A stretch of 64,000 nt of DNA from contig JAQWSU010000045.1 in the NCBI GenBank assembly GCA_029243025.1, positions 496,001 through 560,000 of the forward strand. Reading direction: 5' to 3'. Position 1 is the first letter of the stretch. Each line of letters opens with the position of its first letter. This DNA comes from Pirellulaceae bacterium (GTDB lineage Bacteria; Planctomycetota; Planctomycetia; Pirellulales; Pirellulaceae). The position numbers and the translations under genes are program-made. The notes beneath the pieces were generated by a model that was not told where the DNA came from, did not search any database, and worked only from the letters and a program-made list of their open reading frames with translations. Positions 1 through 10,085 of the stretch are shown one piece after another.

Positions 1-42
1 GCCGGTAAACAGTCGCCAAGTCGAATTAGCAATCGATCCAAG

Positions 43-91
43 GGCCGTTCGCTTCTTCCGTCATCGGATTCGAAGCGAGCGGCCATTTTTT
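43..91 (+). terminator. Strong intrinsic terminator at the left edge
   Basis: A 13-pair GC-rich stem (arms 43-55 and 72-84, one G-T pair) is followed almost at once by six T residues at 86-91. The loop can pair further (TCCG with CGGA). This is the form of a rho-independent terminator on the plus strand, so it probably ends a plus-strand gene lying left of the window and separates it from the convergent glycosyltransferase gene. Confidence 0.7.
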
Positions 92-111
92 GTATTTCAA
101 TGACCGGGAAC

Positions 112-714
112 CTAGCCTGCCACAAATCGCTGGAGTCGCGCTGCCAGATTGGGACTCATCGTCTCCGCCGATCCGGGCTTACGAGCCAAGTCCTTCCGAG
201 TGAAACAGTCAAAAGCCATTGGTTGATCGGCATAGGCAGCTTGCGAACCACTGGGTGCGGATCCACGTCGAGTCAAATGAAGCGACTGGCCCCTATCAAC
301 ACGATGAGAGGATCCAGCGTAGGCCCGATTCATCACACCACTCGCATTGCGGGACCGAGGCGTTGTCGAACGATTCTCTTCGCGTGTATCCCAAAGTCGA
401 CGCATCGTCTGTTGACTAAACGGCATCGACGCATCGTGTACGAAAATGAACTCGCCCACCGTTTCCTGAATCCCATCGTCTACCGTTGCTAGCGGCTCGC
501 CGATAGCCGAGCGGTCGAGTAAGCGAACCTGTGGATACGATGTTGCCAAATCCGAGGCGACTTCGGCCGTCAGATCGGTGGATCCGTAATCCATAATCAG
601 GATTTCGAATTCCGTCGTTAAATCGGACAACACTTCCAGAATGCGATGAACGCGGTTGCTGAGCACATACTGCAAGTTACGAACGGGTAGGATGACACTG
701 ATAGATGGACTCAA
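112..714 (-). CDS. Family 2 glycosyltransferase
   Basis: The product (about 200 residues) opens with SISVILPVRN, the first beta-strand of a GT-A fold, followed by a region ending in LIMDYGSTDLT, which resembles the nucleotide-sugar-binding DDGSxDxT segment, and FIFVHDAS at the DxD-like position. It should transfer a sugar from an activated donor, but the acceptor cannot be told. A TTG at 714 preceded by AAAGGAAA at suitable spacing is the preferred start; the frame is open to another TTG at 750. It is short for a GT2 enzyme, and its C-terminal half has no recognisable acceptor domain. It may be a small GT2 variant or a truncated one. Confidence 0.65.
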   Translation of the reverse strand: MSPSISVILPVRNLQYVLSNRVHRILEVLSDLTTEFEILIMDYGSTDLTAEVASDLATSYPQVRLLDRSAIGEPLATVDDGIQETVGEFIFVHDASMPFSQQTMRRLWDTREENRSTTPRSRNASGVMNRAYAGSSHRVDRGQSLHLTRRGSAPSGSQAAYADQPMAFDCFTRKDLARKPGSAETMSPNLAARLQRFVAG

Positions 715-766
715 AGGAATTTCCTTTCGGCAATTGGAACGACCAATCAACGCCGATCAAAAGATC

Positions 767-1150
767 TCAGACCGGATGCGATGGCGACGACCGTGTCTTC
801 TCGATCGGACCTCGACCGGGCTGTTCTGCAGGCATTGCCGTCGGGTGACCGTTAAACGCGACTTTCCGCCATTGCGGATTCTGCAGAATGTCGGCAGCAG
901 GTAATTGAGTCACCTGATTTGCCCCCTCCCACCGCCAACGAGGCCGAAGCGCGTAGCCGCCTGACTGGTAACCGCTACCCAATCGGGATATCCTGAGTGT
1001 TTCGGCGAGCAAACTCGTAATGGACCGACCGAGACGGCGACCGAGCCTGATCGTCGGAATAACCGCTTGTCGCGTGGTCAACTGGCCACCGCGCGTAATT
1101 TGTGTCCTCCTCACTCGGCAAATGGCAAACATGGGCCAAATGGAAAACAA
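767..1150 (-). CDS. Possible small hypothetical protein upstream of the glycosyltransferase
   Basis: An open frame of 127 codons ends just before the glycosyltransferase gene on the same strand, so it could be the first gene of a two-gene unit. The product is basic and polar and has a hydrophobic N-terminus if the TTG at 1150 is used. An AGGAGG lies inside the frame near 1105-1110, so the true start could be an internal codon such as the TTG near 1080. I recognise no family. The region between 715 and 1361 otherwise shows nothing clear. It may be non-coding. Confidence 0.3.
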   Translation of the reverse strand: MFSIWPMFAICRVRRTQITRGGQLTTRQAVIPTIRLGRRLGRSITSLLAETLRISRLGSGYQSGGYALRPRWRWEGANQVTQLPAADILQNPQWRKVAFNGHPTAMPAEQPGRGPIEKTRSSPSHPV

Positions 1151-1361
1151 AGATCAAGACTGGCCAATTCGAAGCAGGCCCTCTTCGCACAACGCGTGGT
1201 AGGGGCCTCACAAGCTCCAGCCAGCGACCGCTCCAGCCAGCAACCAAGTCGGGAGCTCGGCTTCCAGCCAGCGATGTGGCCCGACGAAAAGCGACGGATT
1301 CGACATCCCCAGCCATCAACGGCTTACCCACTACTTCTTATTCAGGAAAGGACCCTAACCG

Positions 1362-1826
1362 ATGTCAGCTGATGCCAAAATCACCGAACTCAAATTAGAA
1401 CTTCCCCCTGCTCCCAAACCGGCAGGAGTTTACAAACCCGCATTGATCATCGGTGATCTGTGTTATGTCTCAGGGCACGGTCCCTTGAGATCAGACGGCA
1501 GCTTAATCAGCGGCCGTGTGGGGGATGACATGAACGAGGAGCAAGCCTATCAAGCCGCACGCCAAACAGGGCTCGCCATCCTGGCAACCCTTCAGGCACA
1601 TTTAGGCACGCTCGACCGCATCGAAAGAGTTGTCAAGCTGCTGGGAATGGTTAACTGCACGCCAGACTTCGGCGCGCAGCCAGCGGTCATCAACGGCTGC
1701 AGCGAATTAATGGCGGAAGTATTCGGTGCCGATGAAGGCGTCGGAACGCGTAGTGCCGTAGGCATGAATGCACTTCCCGGTGGAATTGCCGTCGAGATTG
1801 AAGGGATGTTCCAACTTAAGTCGTAA
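1362..1826 (+). CDS. RidA/YjgF/UK114 family protein
   Basis: This 154-residue protein has the long-form RidA layout. LCYVSGHGPL lies at about 33-42, the trimer-interface region follows, and the signature GTRSAVGMNALPGG-VEIE spans about 128-147. R130 matches the conserved arginine that binds the carboxylate of imine or enamine substrates, and the acidic residues of VEIE line the same pocket. Family members hydrolyse reactive imines released by PLP enzymes, which protects other PLP enzymes; some members have other roles. The ATG at 1362 has AGGAAAGGA upstream. The gene stands alone between a divergent glycosyltransferase region and a convergent protease gene. Confidence 0.9.
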   Translation: MSADAKITELKLELPPAPKPAGVYKPALIIGDLCYVSGHGPLRSDGSLISGRVGDDMNEEQAYQAARQTGLAILATLQAHLGTLDRIERVVKLLGMVNCTPDFGAQPAVINGCSELMAEVFGADEGVGTRSAVGMNALPGGIAVEIEGMFQLKS

Positions 1827-1879
1827 CACGACCGGGCAAAGCAACGCCAGTTGTTCAGATGGAACTCGAGGAAACGCGC

Positions 1880-3280
1880 TTAGCGACGATCGCCTCCGCG
1901 AGAATCGATGCGACGGTTGACTCGTAATTCCGTCAATCTGCGATTTTGATGCTCTCGATCTTCGTATTGCAGTTTCGCCATAAAATCGCGAGATGGTCGA
2001 TCCAAGACAATTAAACGGTCTTGGGTTGGCTGCCCGGAAGATCGAATGATGCAAATGACTTCAGCGCGACCGTCGACCGGCTGTGAAGCAATTGCCAATG
2101 GAACCGACGACGGAGTCGCCGATCGCGACAACAAGCCGGGTGAAGCGGAGGTTGCCGAGCTTGTGCTAGGCTGACGTGCTCGACCCACCGCAGCCACGCC
2201 GGCTTGATGGGTAGCCGGCTGAACGGCAGCCCGACCCTGCGCCGCTAGGTCGATCTCTGGTCGGGACTGATAGACAAACGACAACTTGGATTGATCCAGC
2301 TTCGAATGAATGGATTGGTAGGCGGCGTAGAGACCTTCGTCGCTCGTGGGATCGGCTGCGTTGCAAACGCCGATCAAATAGCCATCGGTGGAGAATAAAC
2401 CACCCCCACTTCGTCCATCCACCGGGCGGCCGGAAACGGTTAGATTCTCTGGCCCAAGGAATTTATTCACCTGCTTAACTTGGCCACGCATCACAGAAGG
2501 ATCCTTACCGTGATTACAGCCAATACTAAACGTGGTTTGCCCCGGTTGAATTCGATAGGCGGAACCGGCTACTGGAACCGGCTGTATCGGTGTTTGCAAC
2601 TTGATCCCCACCAACGCCAAATCCCGATCAAGATCATAGCGAATCAAAACTCCACGACGCGACTCTCGCTTTGGAGTTGCAAACAGATCAACGGTAATCT
2701 CACCCTTCCCCTTGGAATCACGAAAAACATGTCCGCAGGTGAGAATCAACGCATCAATCGAACTTCGATCGCGATGCATATCAATGATCGTCCCAGTCCC
2801 GTAAGAGTGCCCCTTGGCATCCTCAATGCGAAGCCGCACAGTCGCCTGCATTGCCAGCTGCTCAAACGACGGCCGCTGCCCTCGACTCGTACTCGCAGGC
2901 GGATTTGTTGGCGGCCGAGAATTTCGTTGGGCCGTTGGACGTGTAGTCGTCGGCGCCACAAAGGATGGGGCAGCAGACGCATGGCGTTTGATCAGTGCCA
3001 GCAATTGCCCCAACGGAACCGCACCTACAATGCGGTCAACCGGCTTGCCGTTAGCGACCACCAGGTAGGTAGGAACCTGAGTCACTCCAAATCGCTGAGC
3101 CAAATCCTGACGTTCATCGAAATCGAAGGTCCGAACCTTATAGCCCATCGATCGGATTTCCTGAACCGTTCCCTTCATGGACTGACAAGGACCACACCAG
3201 CTAGCGGTAAACTCAACTAATTCAAAGTCGCCCGTGGCCGTTAGGGCTGCTGCGAGAATTATCGACTGTAACGAGAGCAT
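1880..3280 (-). CDS. Exported thioredoxin domain fused to a trypsin-like serine protease
   Basis: The 466-residue product has two catalytic domains. Residues 18-100 are a thioredoxin fold with WCGPC (C29, C32) and the cis-proline loop QVPTYLV. A proline/threonine/arginine-rich linker (about 105-140) leads to a trypsin-like protease domain with TCGHVF (H184), RDLALV (D220) and GRSGGG (S291), a complete triad. The C-terminal 120 residues are low complexity and end in a basic tail. A hydrophobic N-terminus (MLSLQSIILAAALTA) suggests export or membrane anchoring. The start is firm: AAGGAGG sits seven bases before the ATG. Expected role is envelope redox-linked proteolysis, but the fusion is unusual and the target is unknown. 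Confidence 0.85.
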   Translation of the reverse strand: MLSLQSIILAAALTATGDFELVEFTASWCGPCQSMKGTVQEIRSMGYKVRTFDFDERQDLAQRFGVTQVPTYLVVANGKPVDRIVGAVPLGQLLALIKRHASAAPSFVAPTTTRPTAQRNSRPPTNPPASTSRGQRPSFEQLAMQATVRLRIEDAKGHSYGTGTIIDMHRDRSSIDALILTCGHVFRDSKGKGEITVDLFATPKRESRRGVLIRYDLDRDLALVGIKLQTPIQPVPVAGSAYRIQPGQTTFSIGCNHGKDPSVMRGQVKQVNKFLGPENLTVSGRPVDGRSGGGLFSTDGYLIGVCNAADPTSDEGLYAAYQSIHSKLDQSKLSFVYQSRPEIDLAAQGRAAVQPATHQAGVAAVGRARQPSTSSATSASPGLLSRSATPSSVPLAIASQPVDGRAEVICIIRSSGQPTQDRLIVLDRPSRDFMAKLQYEDREHQNRRLTELRVNRRIDSRGGDRR

Positions 3281-3643
3281 CCTTTCCCTCCTTGGTAAGC
3301 AAGCTGCCCATTCAAAAGTTGAGCAGGAAGCGTGCGGCGTTCCATCGCCGCGGAATGTTCTTCGAATTGGAAAATATTACAAGGTCGATCCTGCCAATTG
3401 ATGGTAGCAATGCCACCACTTTTTCGACTCTTTCTGCCAAACTTCTCGCAAAAACCAACTTTTGCTCAAGTGCGAGCCTCCGCAATTTTTTCCAACAAAA
3501 GCAGCTGGCATGCCGAGTCGGTTCATTTCTGTTGGAATTTGACTCGCTCAACCGTCAAAGCATCGAGCCCTCCCGAGAGCCCCGTGTCTTCGTTACAATG
3601 TCGCGTTCGTTCTGCTTGAACATGGAGCTTGGATTGGAAACGC
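3281..3643. other. Divergent intergenic region, protease gene / metG
   Basis: This 363-base gap lies between two divergently transcribed genes, so it should hold both promoters. The only site that can be named with confidence is the AAGGAGG ribosome-binding site of the protease gene (reverse complement at 3288-3294). No convincing hairpin, repeat or small gene was seen. Confidence 0.5.
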
Positions 3644-5716
3644 ATGTCGAATCAACGCCAAATCTTGGTTACCGCCGCTCTACCCTACGCCAACGGTCCG
3701 ATTCACATTGGGCATTTGGTTGAGTACATCCAAACCGACATCTGGGTCCGTTTCCAACGCCTGCGGGGCCATCGCTGCATCTATATCTGTGCAGACGATA
3801 CGCATGGCACAGCGATCATGATTCGGGCAAAGCAGGAAGGTCGCAGCGAGGCCGAATTGATCGACGAAACGCAGGCGCATCACGAACGCGACTTTGCCGG
3901 CTTTGATATCTCATTCGATAACTATGGCAGCACCAACAGTCCCGAGAATCGCCAACTGTGTGAAACCATCTGGAGCTCGATTCGTGATGCGGGACTTGTC
4001 AAAGAAAAAGACGTTGAACAGCTCTATGATGTTGAAGCCGGAACGTTCCTGGCTGATCGCTTTGTACGCGGAACCTGCCCCAACCCCAAATGCCAAGCCA
4101 AGAACCAACCGGGCGACAACTGCAGCCTTTGCGGCGGCACCTACACACCGGCAGAATTAATCGATCCAATCAGTAGCCTCTCAGGCACAACACCCGAGAT
4201 TCGAACGGCTTCTCATTTGTTTATCGAATTGGAACAATTACACGACTTCTTGGAAACCTGGACCCAAACCGACAATCACCTGCAACCGGAAACGGCGAAT
4301 TACCTAAAGGGCCATTTTCTCGGCGATCCCAAATCAGCCGAAGGTCGTAAGTCACTGAAAGATTGGGACATTTCGCGCCCCGAACCTTATTTCGGATTTG
4401 AAATTCCCGACAGCCCCGGTAACTACTGGTACGTTTGGTTCGACGCCCCCATTGGATACATGGCCTCCACGCGCCAATGGTGTGATAAACACGGCGAGCA
4501 ATTTGACGACTGGTGGCGAAATGACCAAACCGAAATCCACCATTTCATCGGAAAAGATATCACTTACTTTCACACCCTGTTCTGGCCCGGCATGCTCAAA
4601 TCGTCAGGATTCAACCTGCCGACCAAAGTCCACATCCACGGTTTTTTGACCGTCGGCGGCGAGAAGATGTCTAAAAGTCAGGGTACGTTCGTCATGGCAT
4701 CGACTTATTTAAATCATCTCAACCCCAACTACCTGCGTTACTTCTACGCGTCCAAATTAGGACCTCGAACTGACGATCTCGATCTGAACCTGGAAGAATT
4801 CGCAAGCAAGGTGAATTCCGACTTGGTGGGAAAGGTCGTCAATCTGGCAAGTCGCACCGCCAAGTTTGCTCACAAATTGGGACTCGCCGAAAGCTACCCA
4901 GACGATGGGGGACTGTTCCGACAAGCAGCAGAAACCGGTGAAGAAATCGCCGCGGCCTACGAGAACTGCGACTACAACCGCGCCATGCGACTGATCATGG
5001 AACTGGCCGACAGGGCCAACCCGTACGTCGAGTCACAAGAACCCTGGGCGCTCGCCAAGGATCCAGAAAAACAAGATCAACTGCAACAGGTGTGTACGGT
5101 TGCCTTGAACCTGTTTCGACAATTGGCGATTTACCTAACGCCCGTCCTTCCACAACTCGCCAAACAAACGGGTGAATTGCTCAATGATCCGATTCATCGT
5201 TGGGATCAATCACAAACCCCCCTGACAGGCACGCCCGTCCAGAAATTCAAGCACTTGATGCAACGTGTTGATATCAAAAAGGTACATGAGATGATCGAAG
5301 AAAGTAAACAAACCGAAGACGTATCGGATGGGGCAACGGATACGTTTCAGGACAGCGACCAACCTCTTAAAGATGAACCGCTTGTCGAACAGATTACGAT
5401 CGACGAATTTGCGAAAGTTGATCTGCGTGTCGCACGCATTGTTCAAGCAGCACACGTAGAAGAGGCCAGGAAGTTGCTCAAGCTGACGGTCAGCCTCGGT
5501 GGAGACGAACAACGAACCGTCTTCGCAGGCATCAAACAAGCTTACGAGCCCGAAACGCTCGTGGGACGACTGGTGGTCGTGGTGGCCAATTTAGCTCCCC
5601 GAAAAATGAAGTTTGGCACCAGTGAAGGAATGGTGATTGCCTCGGGACCAGGAGGTTCTGATGTATTTTTGCTTGGCGCTGATGAAGGCGCCCTGCCCGG
5701 CCAGCGAGTCCACTAA
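3644..5716 (+). CDS. metG: Methionyl-tRNA synthetase
   Basis: The enzyme charges tRNA-Met with methionine using ATP. The 690-residue product has the class I signatures in order: PIHIGHL near the N-terminus (HIGH), a zinc-knuckle insert with CPNPKC and CSLC, FIGKDI and KMSKS within GGEKMSKSQ, the helical anticodon-binding domain, and a C-terminal tRNA-binding (EMAP II/OB-fold) domain starting near [16 protein letters not shown]. This is the long, dimeric E. coli-like form. The ATG at 3644 is preferred because the product then starts directly before [12 protein letters not shown]; a TTG five codons upstream is also open. GGAG lies upstream at 3624-3627. Confidence 0.98.
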   Translation: MSNQRQILVTAALPYANGPIHIGHLVEYIQTDIWVRFQRLRGHRCIYICADDTHGTAIMIRAKQEGRSEAELIDETQAHHERDFAGFDISFDNYGSTNSPENRQLCETIWSSIRDAGLVKEKDVEQLYDVEAGTFLADRFVRGTCPNPKCQAKNQPGDNCSLCGGTYTPAELIDPISSLSGTTPEIRTASHLFIELEQLHDFLETWTQTDNHLQPETANYLKGHFLGDPKSAEGRKSLKDWDISRPEPYFGFEIPDSPGNYWYVWFDAPIGYMASTRQWCDKHGEQFDDWWRNDQTEIHHFIGKDITYFHTLFWPGMLKSSGFNLPTKVHIHGFLTVGGEKMSKSQGTFVMASTYLNHLNPNYLRYFYASKLGPRTDDLDLNLEEFASKVNSDLVGKVVNLASRTAKFAHKLGLAESYPDDGGLFRQAAETGEEIAAAYENCDYNRAMRLIMELADRANPYVESQEPWALAKDPEKQDQLQQVCTVALNLFRQLAIYLTPVLPQLAKQTGELLNDPIHRWDQSQTPLTGTPVQKFKHLMQRVDIKKVHEMIEESKQTEDVSDGATDTFQDSDQPLKDEPLVEQITIDEFAKVDLRVARIVQAAHVEEARKLLKLTVSLGGDEQRTVFAGIKQAYEPETLVGRLVVVVANLAPRKMKFGTSEGMVIASGPGGSDVFLLGADEGALPGQRVH

Positions 5717-6035
5717 CAGACAAAAACAGCCCGTTTTTTCCGCTTTCCCCCCTGAGTCGGACCGAAGCAGCTTCCACCCAGCTCTCTGGCCATTGACCAA
5801 CTTGCGGAGATTTCGGTAGGCTAATCGATCTGGGGGACGATCGGGCCTGACGGGTTCGTCTTGGTCCCTTTGGTTTCCTGCCCCACCGGATCGGCTGAAC
5901 TGCATGCGTGCGGTCGCAACTTGGACGGGGATCGACTCGGTTGTCGAAACGACTTTTTTCCGACCGAACCCAGGTGGTGGATTTGACTCACAACCGATTC
6001 ACAAACCGATTTGAAGCAGGCACATTTTTTACCCG
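5717..6035. other. Intergenic region between metG and the hydrolase gene
   Basis: About 320 bases separate two plus-strand genes. Short T-runs occur (for example 5733-5738 and 5957-5961), but I see no convincing stem in front of them. No small gene could be supported. Confidence 0.4.
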
Positions 6036-6917
6036 ATGACCGTAATCGCACAGATGATTGCTGACCGACTGATTCTGCGTCCCAGTCAGCACTCAATCTC
6101 GACGACCGAAAAAAGCCGCCAGATGCTCCCATTTGGCCGTGGCTCCATTGAAACATGGATGCAACGCGTCGGCACCAATCGCCCCAAAGAGGTTGATGTC
6201 TTCGTTCTCAAATTCTCGGGGACCGCCGGTCGAGCAGAGCGAGCGACCTATCATCCGCTGGATTACTGGACCAACCTGCGAGCGGAGTTATGGTCAGTGA
6301 ACCCTCCGGGCTACGGCAGCAGTTCAGGAACCGCAAGTCTCAAAACACTGGCGGAATCAGCGCGTTGCGTCTACTCGGAAATCAAGGCTGTCGCGCAAGA
6401 TCGTCCGATCGTGATCATGGGCAACAGTCTCGGCACGGTGTCCGCCTTACATTTGGCAAGCCAGTATGACGTCGCCGGCCTGATTCTACGAAACCCGCCT
6501 CCCTTGCGTCAGCTAATCATGGGGCGACACGGTTGGTGGAATCTTTGGCTCGGCGCTACGATTATCTCCAGGAAAGTACCGCCTCAATTGTGCAGCATTC
6601 AAAACGCACAAGCTTGTCGGTGTCCGGCCGTTTTCTTGACTTCTCGCCAAGATGAGACCGTACCCGCCGTTTACCAAGACAAGGTCATCCAGGCTTATGG
6701 CGGTCCACGAAGGATCGTTAACCTCAGAGAAGCGGACCATGCGACAAGTCTAAACCTAGTTGAGCAGCGCGAATACAGTCGAAATCTCGAATGGATTCGC
6801 CACGCAGCGATTCCCGGGCCCCCCTGTGATCTTTCTGTAACACGGGCGGCCGGCTATCCAGCTCAATTTGAAGACGGCAGATCATCGAGTGTCGATCGCC
6901 ACAAAGTGACGCGTTGA
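6036..6917 (+). CDS. Alpha/beta hydrolase
   Basis: The 293-residue product has the alpha/beta-hydrolase core. The nucleophile elbow GNSLG gives S131, D206 lies in SRQDETVP, and H235 lies in EADHATS, so the Ser-Asp-His triad is complete. NPPGYGSSSG (about 89-98) resembles the oxyanion and cap-proximal loop of BAAT/ABHD-type enzymes. No signal peptide is obvious, so it is likely cytoplasmic. Substrate is unknown; an esterase or thioesterase is likely. Its last 55 bases overlap the end of the convergent acetyltransferase gene. Confidence 0.8.
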   Translation: MTVIAQMIADRLILRPSQHSISTTEKSRQMLPFGRGSIETWMQRVGTNRPKEVDVFVLKFSGTAGRAERATYHPLDYWTNLRAELWSVNPPGYGSSSGTASLKTLAESARCVYSEIKAVAQDRPIVIMGNSLGTVSALHLASQYDVAGLILRNPPPLRQLIMGRHGWWNLWLGATIISRKVPPQLCSIQNAQACRCPAVFLTSRQDETVPAVYQDKVIQAYGGPRRIVNLREADHATSLNLVEQREYSRNLEWIRHAAIPGPPCDLSVTRAAGYPAQFEDGRSSSVDRHKVTR

Positions 6918-8269
6918 AATATCTGTCGGGCAGTGTCTCGAATCGAAGACGTCGCACAGCGGATGCCAGCGGGAAGATGTTTTTCTCCCAAGCCACCGCC
7001 AAGCAGCAGCGAGGTCACCTGAGCTCGACTTGTCACGATCTGGCTCCGAGCCGCCTTGATTGGCGATATTCGCAAGCCACGGCGTCCTTTTCCTTGAATC
7101 ATCACTGACTCGTCACCCAGCTTCAACCCAAGCTTTGTGTCACCCAACTGTTTTCCAAGCTGACCTTGAGCATGCAAACAGATCAGATCCAGCAACGATC
7201 GTGGATCAACGACAAAGACAGCTTGTACCGATCGGCTTGTCGAAAGCTCGTCCGACTGCAAACCGAACAGGTGGCGTAAAGCCTTAACCGTTGAGTTGTT
7301 GATGGGCGGCTGAAACAAGCGAATACGATGCACGTCCCGTTCGATCGCATCCGCAGCCACTCGCTGAACCAAACGAACGGCCGCCTCAGGTCGATCCGGC
7401 TTGACCATCAATTCGACAATGTGGCTCCCGCGGACAAACGCATATCCAAGAATATCCTGCTGATGCAGTGATTCCTGCTCATCGTTTTCGGCATCCGCCG
7501 AAACTACGACAAGGATTTCGTCATACCCACGCCGGATCAGCAGCCAGTGCCAATATTCATCTTCGCGTAACGGCGTCCCCTGACATTGACGCGTATTTTC
7601 TTCGTAGATTTCCATGAGTGCTTGCTGCTCAACATAGCGCCAAGGTCGCACTCGTAATTGCCTTATATCAGCAGACCTTTCTACCTGTACCGCGCAGTTA
7701 GCAAGCAGATCACGTGGCGACCCTTCCAGACAACAAACATCGCCATTGGCGACCCAACCAGAATCCCCCGAAACGGCCGCACCATGCATCCTTGAAGTCA
7801 GCAATACGGCACCCTGATCGAGTGCTTGTTGTTTGGCTGCCGCTAAAAAGCAGGACCGATGGGTCTCCGTGGCATCATACTCTGGCAACAAAGCAAATTC
7901 AGAAAGATCACAGGTCGGAAGCCAAGTTTGGTGGAGTCGCAGTAGACGTGGAGTGAGTCGAATGTGACCAATTAGATCGTCACCATGCTTCAACAGCAAA
8001 CGCTGTGACGGATCGTAATCCGGACGATCAAGATTGAGCTGGAATTCCGCTTCGCTTGGCGAATGCAGTAGCGACAACAGGAGAGCGTGAATTGACAGGT
8101 GATCGCCCGCCCGTCCCTGCAAAACTTGAATCGCTGGCTGAACACTAACGCCCGAATGATTGCGAGTCTCGCGGGAACGCGAAAAACTCCTGGTCGACAA
8201 CCGCTGTCCAGCGCGGGGATGAGCTAATGCAACGCGATGAGGTAAAATAGAAGAAGTCTGCAAACTCAT
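6863..8269 (-). CDS. GNAT acetyltransferase with Eis-like architecture
   Basis: The 468-residue product looks like an Eis-type protein: an N-terminal GNAT domain (DDLIGHIRLTPRLL, then LPEYDATETHRSCFLAAA), a second GNAT-like domain in the middle (about 205-330), and a C-terminal sterol-carrier-like domain with a segment resembling VTSLLLGG. Eis enzymes use acetyl-CoA to acetylate amines on small molecules or proteins. Here the acetyl-CoA loop is not a textbook Q/RxxGxG/A, so activity is inferred from the overall layout. The ATG has GGAAGGGA upstream. The gene follows the glycosyltransferase/BshC-like pair on the same strand after a gap of about 200 bases. Confidence 0.6.
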   Translation of the reverse strand: MSLQTSSILPHRVALAHPRAGQRLSTRSFSRSRETRNHSGVSVQPAIQVLQGRAGDHLSIHALLLSLLHSPSEAEFQLNLDRPDYDPSQRLLLKHGDDLIGHIRLTPRLLRLHQTWLPTCDLSEFALLPEYDATETHRSCFLAAAKQQALDQGAVLLTSRMHGAAVSGDSGWVANGDVCCLEGSPRDLLANCAVQVERSADIRQLRVRPWRYVEQQALMEIYEENTRQCQGTPLREDEYWHWLLIRRGYDEILVVVSADAENDEQESLHQQDILGYAFVRGSHIVELMVKPDRPEAAVRLVQRVAADAIERDVHRIRLFQPPINNSTVKALRHLFGLQSDELSTSRSVQAVFVVDPRSLLDLICLHAQGQLGKQLGDTKLGLKLGDESVMIQGKGRRGLRISPIKAARSQIVTSRAQVTSLLLGGGLGEKHLPAGIRCATSSIRDTARQIFQRVTLWRSTLDDLPSSN

Positions 8270-8475
8270 TGTGACGAATCCCTTCCTATTTCAGGCGAGA
8301 CACGGGCGACCCGAACTGGACACACCACGGCTGTACTCGCGTGCAATGCGCTGCGTTGCCGTCTTCAATCACTTCCACGAAAACGGCTCGCAGATCCTTC
8401 CCTGGGTTCCGGTTGAGCTGCTGACACACAAGAGAAAATCGTCTGGACCGGATCCACGCAGCCCTTTTTAGATGG

Positions 8476-10080
8476 TTATGCGCCAGATAGCAAGCATTCA
8501 CTCAAACCATCCCGAATCTGACTCAAAGGAAACAAACAGAATGAATAGTCCCGAGAGGCCAAAATCGACTGATTTCGGAGAGCTTGCGTCGCCCTCGTTA
8601 ACTCCGCCTCAATGGCCATTACGTCCTCCTTCAAAAAGACGCGTAGGGCTGAGTTCGCCGCTTCAATTTCATCATGTCGTTGTTTGCGTTGACCGCGCGG
8701 CAACTGCTGCTGAATCCAGTGACATTTTTGAGCAACAAGGCGAGATACCTGATCGTTCTCATGCAACCTGGAAGGTAAACAGCGTTCCGGATGAAACCGC
8801 AACTCGTGCAAACGCTGCTTCAGTTCCGAGGGCGGAACGGCGGGAACCCGCACTCCCTGGATCGGCAATCGCAAGGTGGAAGTCGCGGTCAGATAGCCGG
8901 GCGCATCAACTTGAAAGAGTCTCAAAATCAAGAGATCCGTAAGTTCGTCATAGTTGCCACCGCCAATTCCATGCAAAAACAGATCGCTAAGAAACAAGCG
9001 AGCAAACAGCGTCGTGATCAACGCTCGGGGCCGTATCTTGACACCTTGACCGCGGAGTTTCGAAAAGTGCTTCCCGATCGCTGATTCGCAATCGCCGAGT
9101 CTCCAAGCGGCACCGCCTTTGAGGTCGGAAAGTTCGAATTGCTTTTGATGTCGCCGCACAAACAACGCCCGACGATGTGGATTCGAATCGGTCCAAATCC
9201 AAAACGGCAACTCGTGCCAATCATCACGAAGCGTTAGATTGGGGACCGGATGGACCTGGCTACGAATGCGATGGACGAGCCGATGCTCCATCAACGACTG
9301 ATTATAGGTCTGATAAACCTGCTCAAATCGAGAAAACAAATTTGCAGCCAAGACATCAAACGTTGAATGATCACAAACGGAACTCAAGGGAAGCTCAAGA
9401 GTCTGCAGGCCGATCTTCGCTTCCTGCCGATGGCGAAAACGGGCCAGTCGATAGCCGAGATTATTTTCTCCTTCGTCTGCCTTTAACGATTCTTGCCAAT
9501 TCTCGATCAACAGTGGATCTGGCACCAGCGTTTGAATGGCCGAGTAAACTCGCTGATCAAACGACTGATAAAGCAAGTCATCTTGAATGAATCGTTCTTC
9601 GAAGGGGAAAGCTGTCGGCCGCTCCAGGGCGATTGTCTGAGTCGTTGGATTGGCTACTGTTCCTGAAGGGATACGAATCGCAGTCGTCTTGGGAATGTCA
9701 TTGTCGATGATTAGATGAATGGGAACTGCTTGAGATTGCTGAGCAATTCGATCTAACACAAAATTCTTAAACCAGACACCTGCGTGAAAAAGCTCGGGCT
9801 GATGACCGGTCACAACAAAGAGTGAATCAGCGGAACGATCTGAGGGCAAGCTGACGTCGCGATATTGGACCGTGTACTGCCTTGCTTGCGTCAGCAAATA
9901 GTTACGAATATCGGCCCGCAATGCTTGAGGCGACTGACCAGCAAAGTCAAAATCCCAGCGATCCAAAATCAGCCGATTTTGCTGCAACCGCTTTGCCACT
10001 TGGGACAAGGGAGGATCGATGAGCGACTCTCGATCACCGCTTGGCGCCCGCCGTTTGGATCGCTGCCCGTCGTGGGACAT
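8476..10080 (-). CDS. Large conserved protein resembling BshC
   Basis: The 534-residue product has two stretches that recall BshC, the cysteine-adding enzyme of bacillithiol synthesis: VVTGHQPELFHAGVWFKNF (compare the TGQQ-G-TGP-Y-YK region of BshC), followed by PIHLIIDNDIPK where BshC has a substrate-site acidic loop, and later LFLHGIGGGNYDE where BshC has a glycine-rich GGPGE segment. BshA and BshB homologues are not present here, and several BshC residues differ, so I treat it as a distant relative of unknown substrate. It starts six bases after the stop of a glycosyltransferase gene, which suggests translational coupling and a shared pathway. Confidence 0.7.
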   Translation of the reverse strand: MSHDGQRSKRRAPSGDRESLIDPPLSQVAKRLQQNRLILDRWDFDFAGQSPQALRADIRNYLLTQARQYTVQYRDVSLPSDRSADSLFVVTGHQPELFHAGVWFKNFVLDRIAQQSQAVPIHLIIDNDIPKTTAIRIPSGTVANPTTQTIALERPTAFPFEERFIQDDLLYQSFDQRVYSAIQTLVPDPLLIENWQESLKADEGENNLGYRLARFRHRQEAKIGLQTLELPLSSVCDHSTFDVLAANLFSRFEQVYQTYNQSLMEHRLVHRIRSQVHPVPNLTLRDDWHELPFWIWTDSNPHRRALFVRRHQKQFELSDLKGGAAWRLGDCESAIGKHFSKLRGQGVKIRPRALITTLFARLFLSDLFLHGIGGGNYDELTDLLILRLFQVDAPGYLTATSTLRLPIQGVRVPAVPPSELKQRLHELRFHPERCLPSRLHENDQVSRLVAQKCHWIQQQLPRGQRKQRHDEIEAANSALRVFLKEDVMAIEAELTRATQALRNQSILASRDYSFCLFPLSQIRDGLSECLLSGA

Positions 10081-10085
10081 CGCGA

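Noticed and set aside
975-1331. Open frame on the minus strand overlapping 767-1150
   Set aside because: No recognisable composition, no ribosome-binding site, and it overlaps another weak frame. Only one of them, if any, can be real, and the one ending next to the glycosyltransferase fits better.
5821-6156. Minus-strand frame upstream of the hydrolase gene
   Set aside because: It overlaps the start of a well-supported hydrolase gene and shows no domain or ribosome-binding site.
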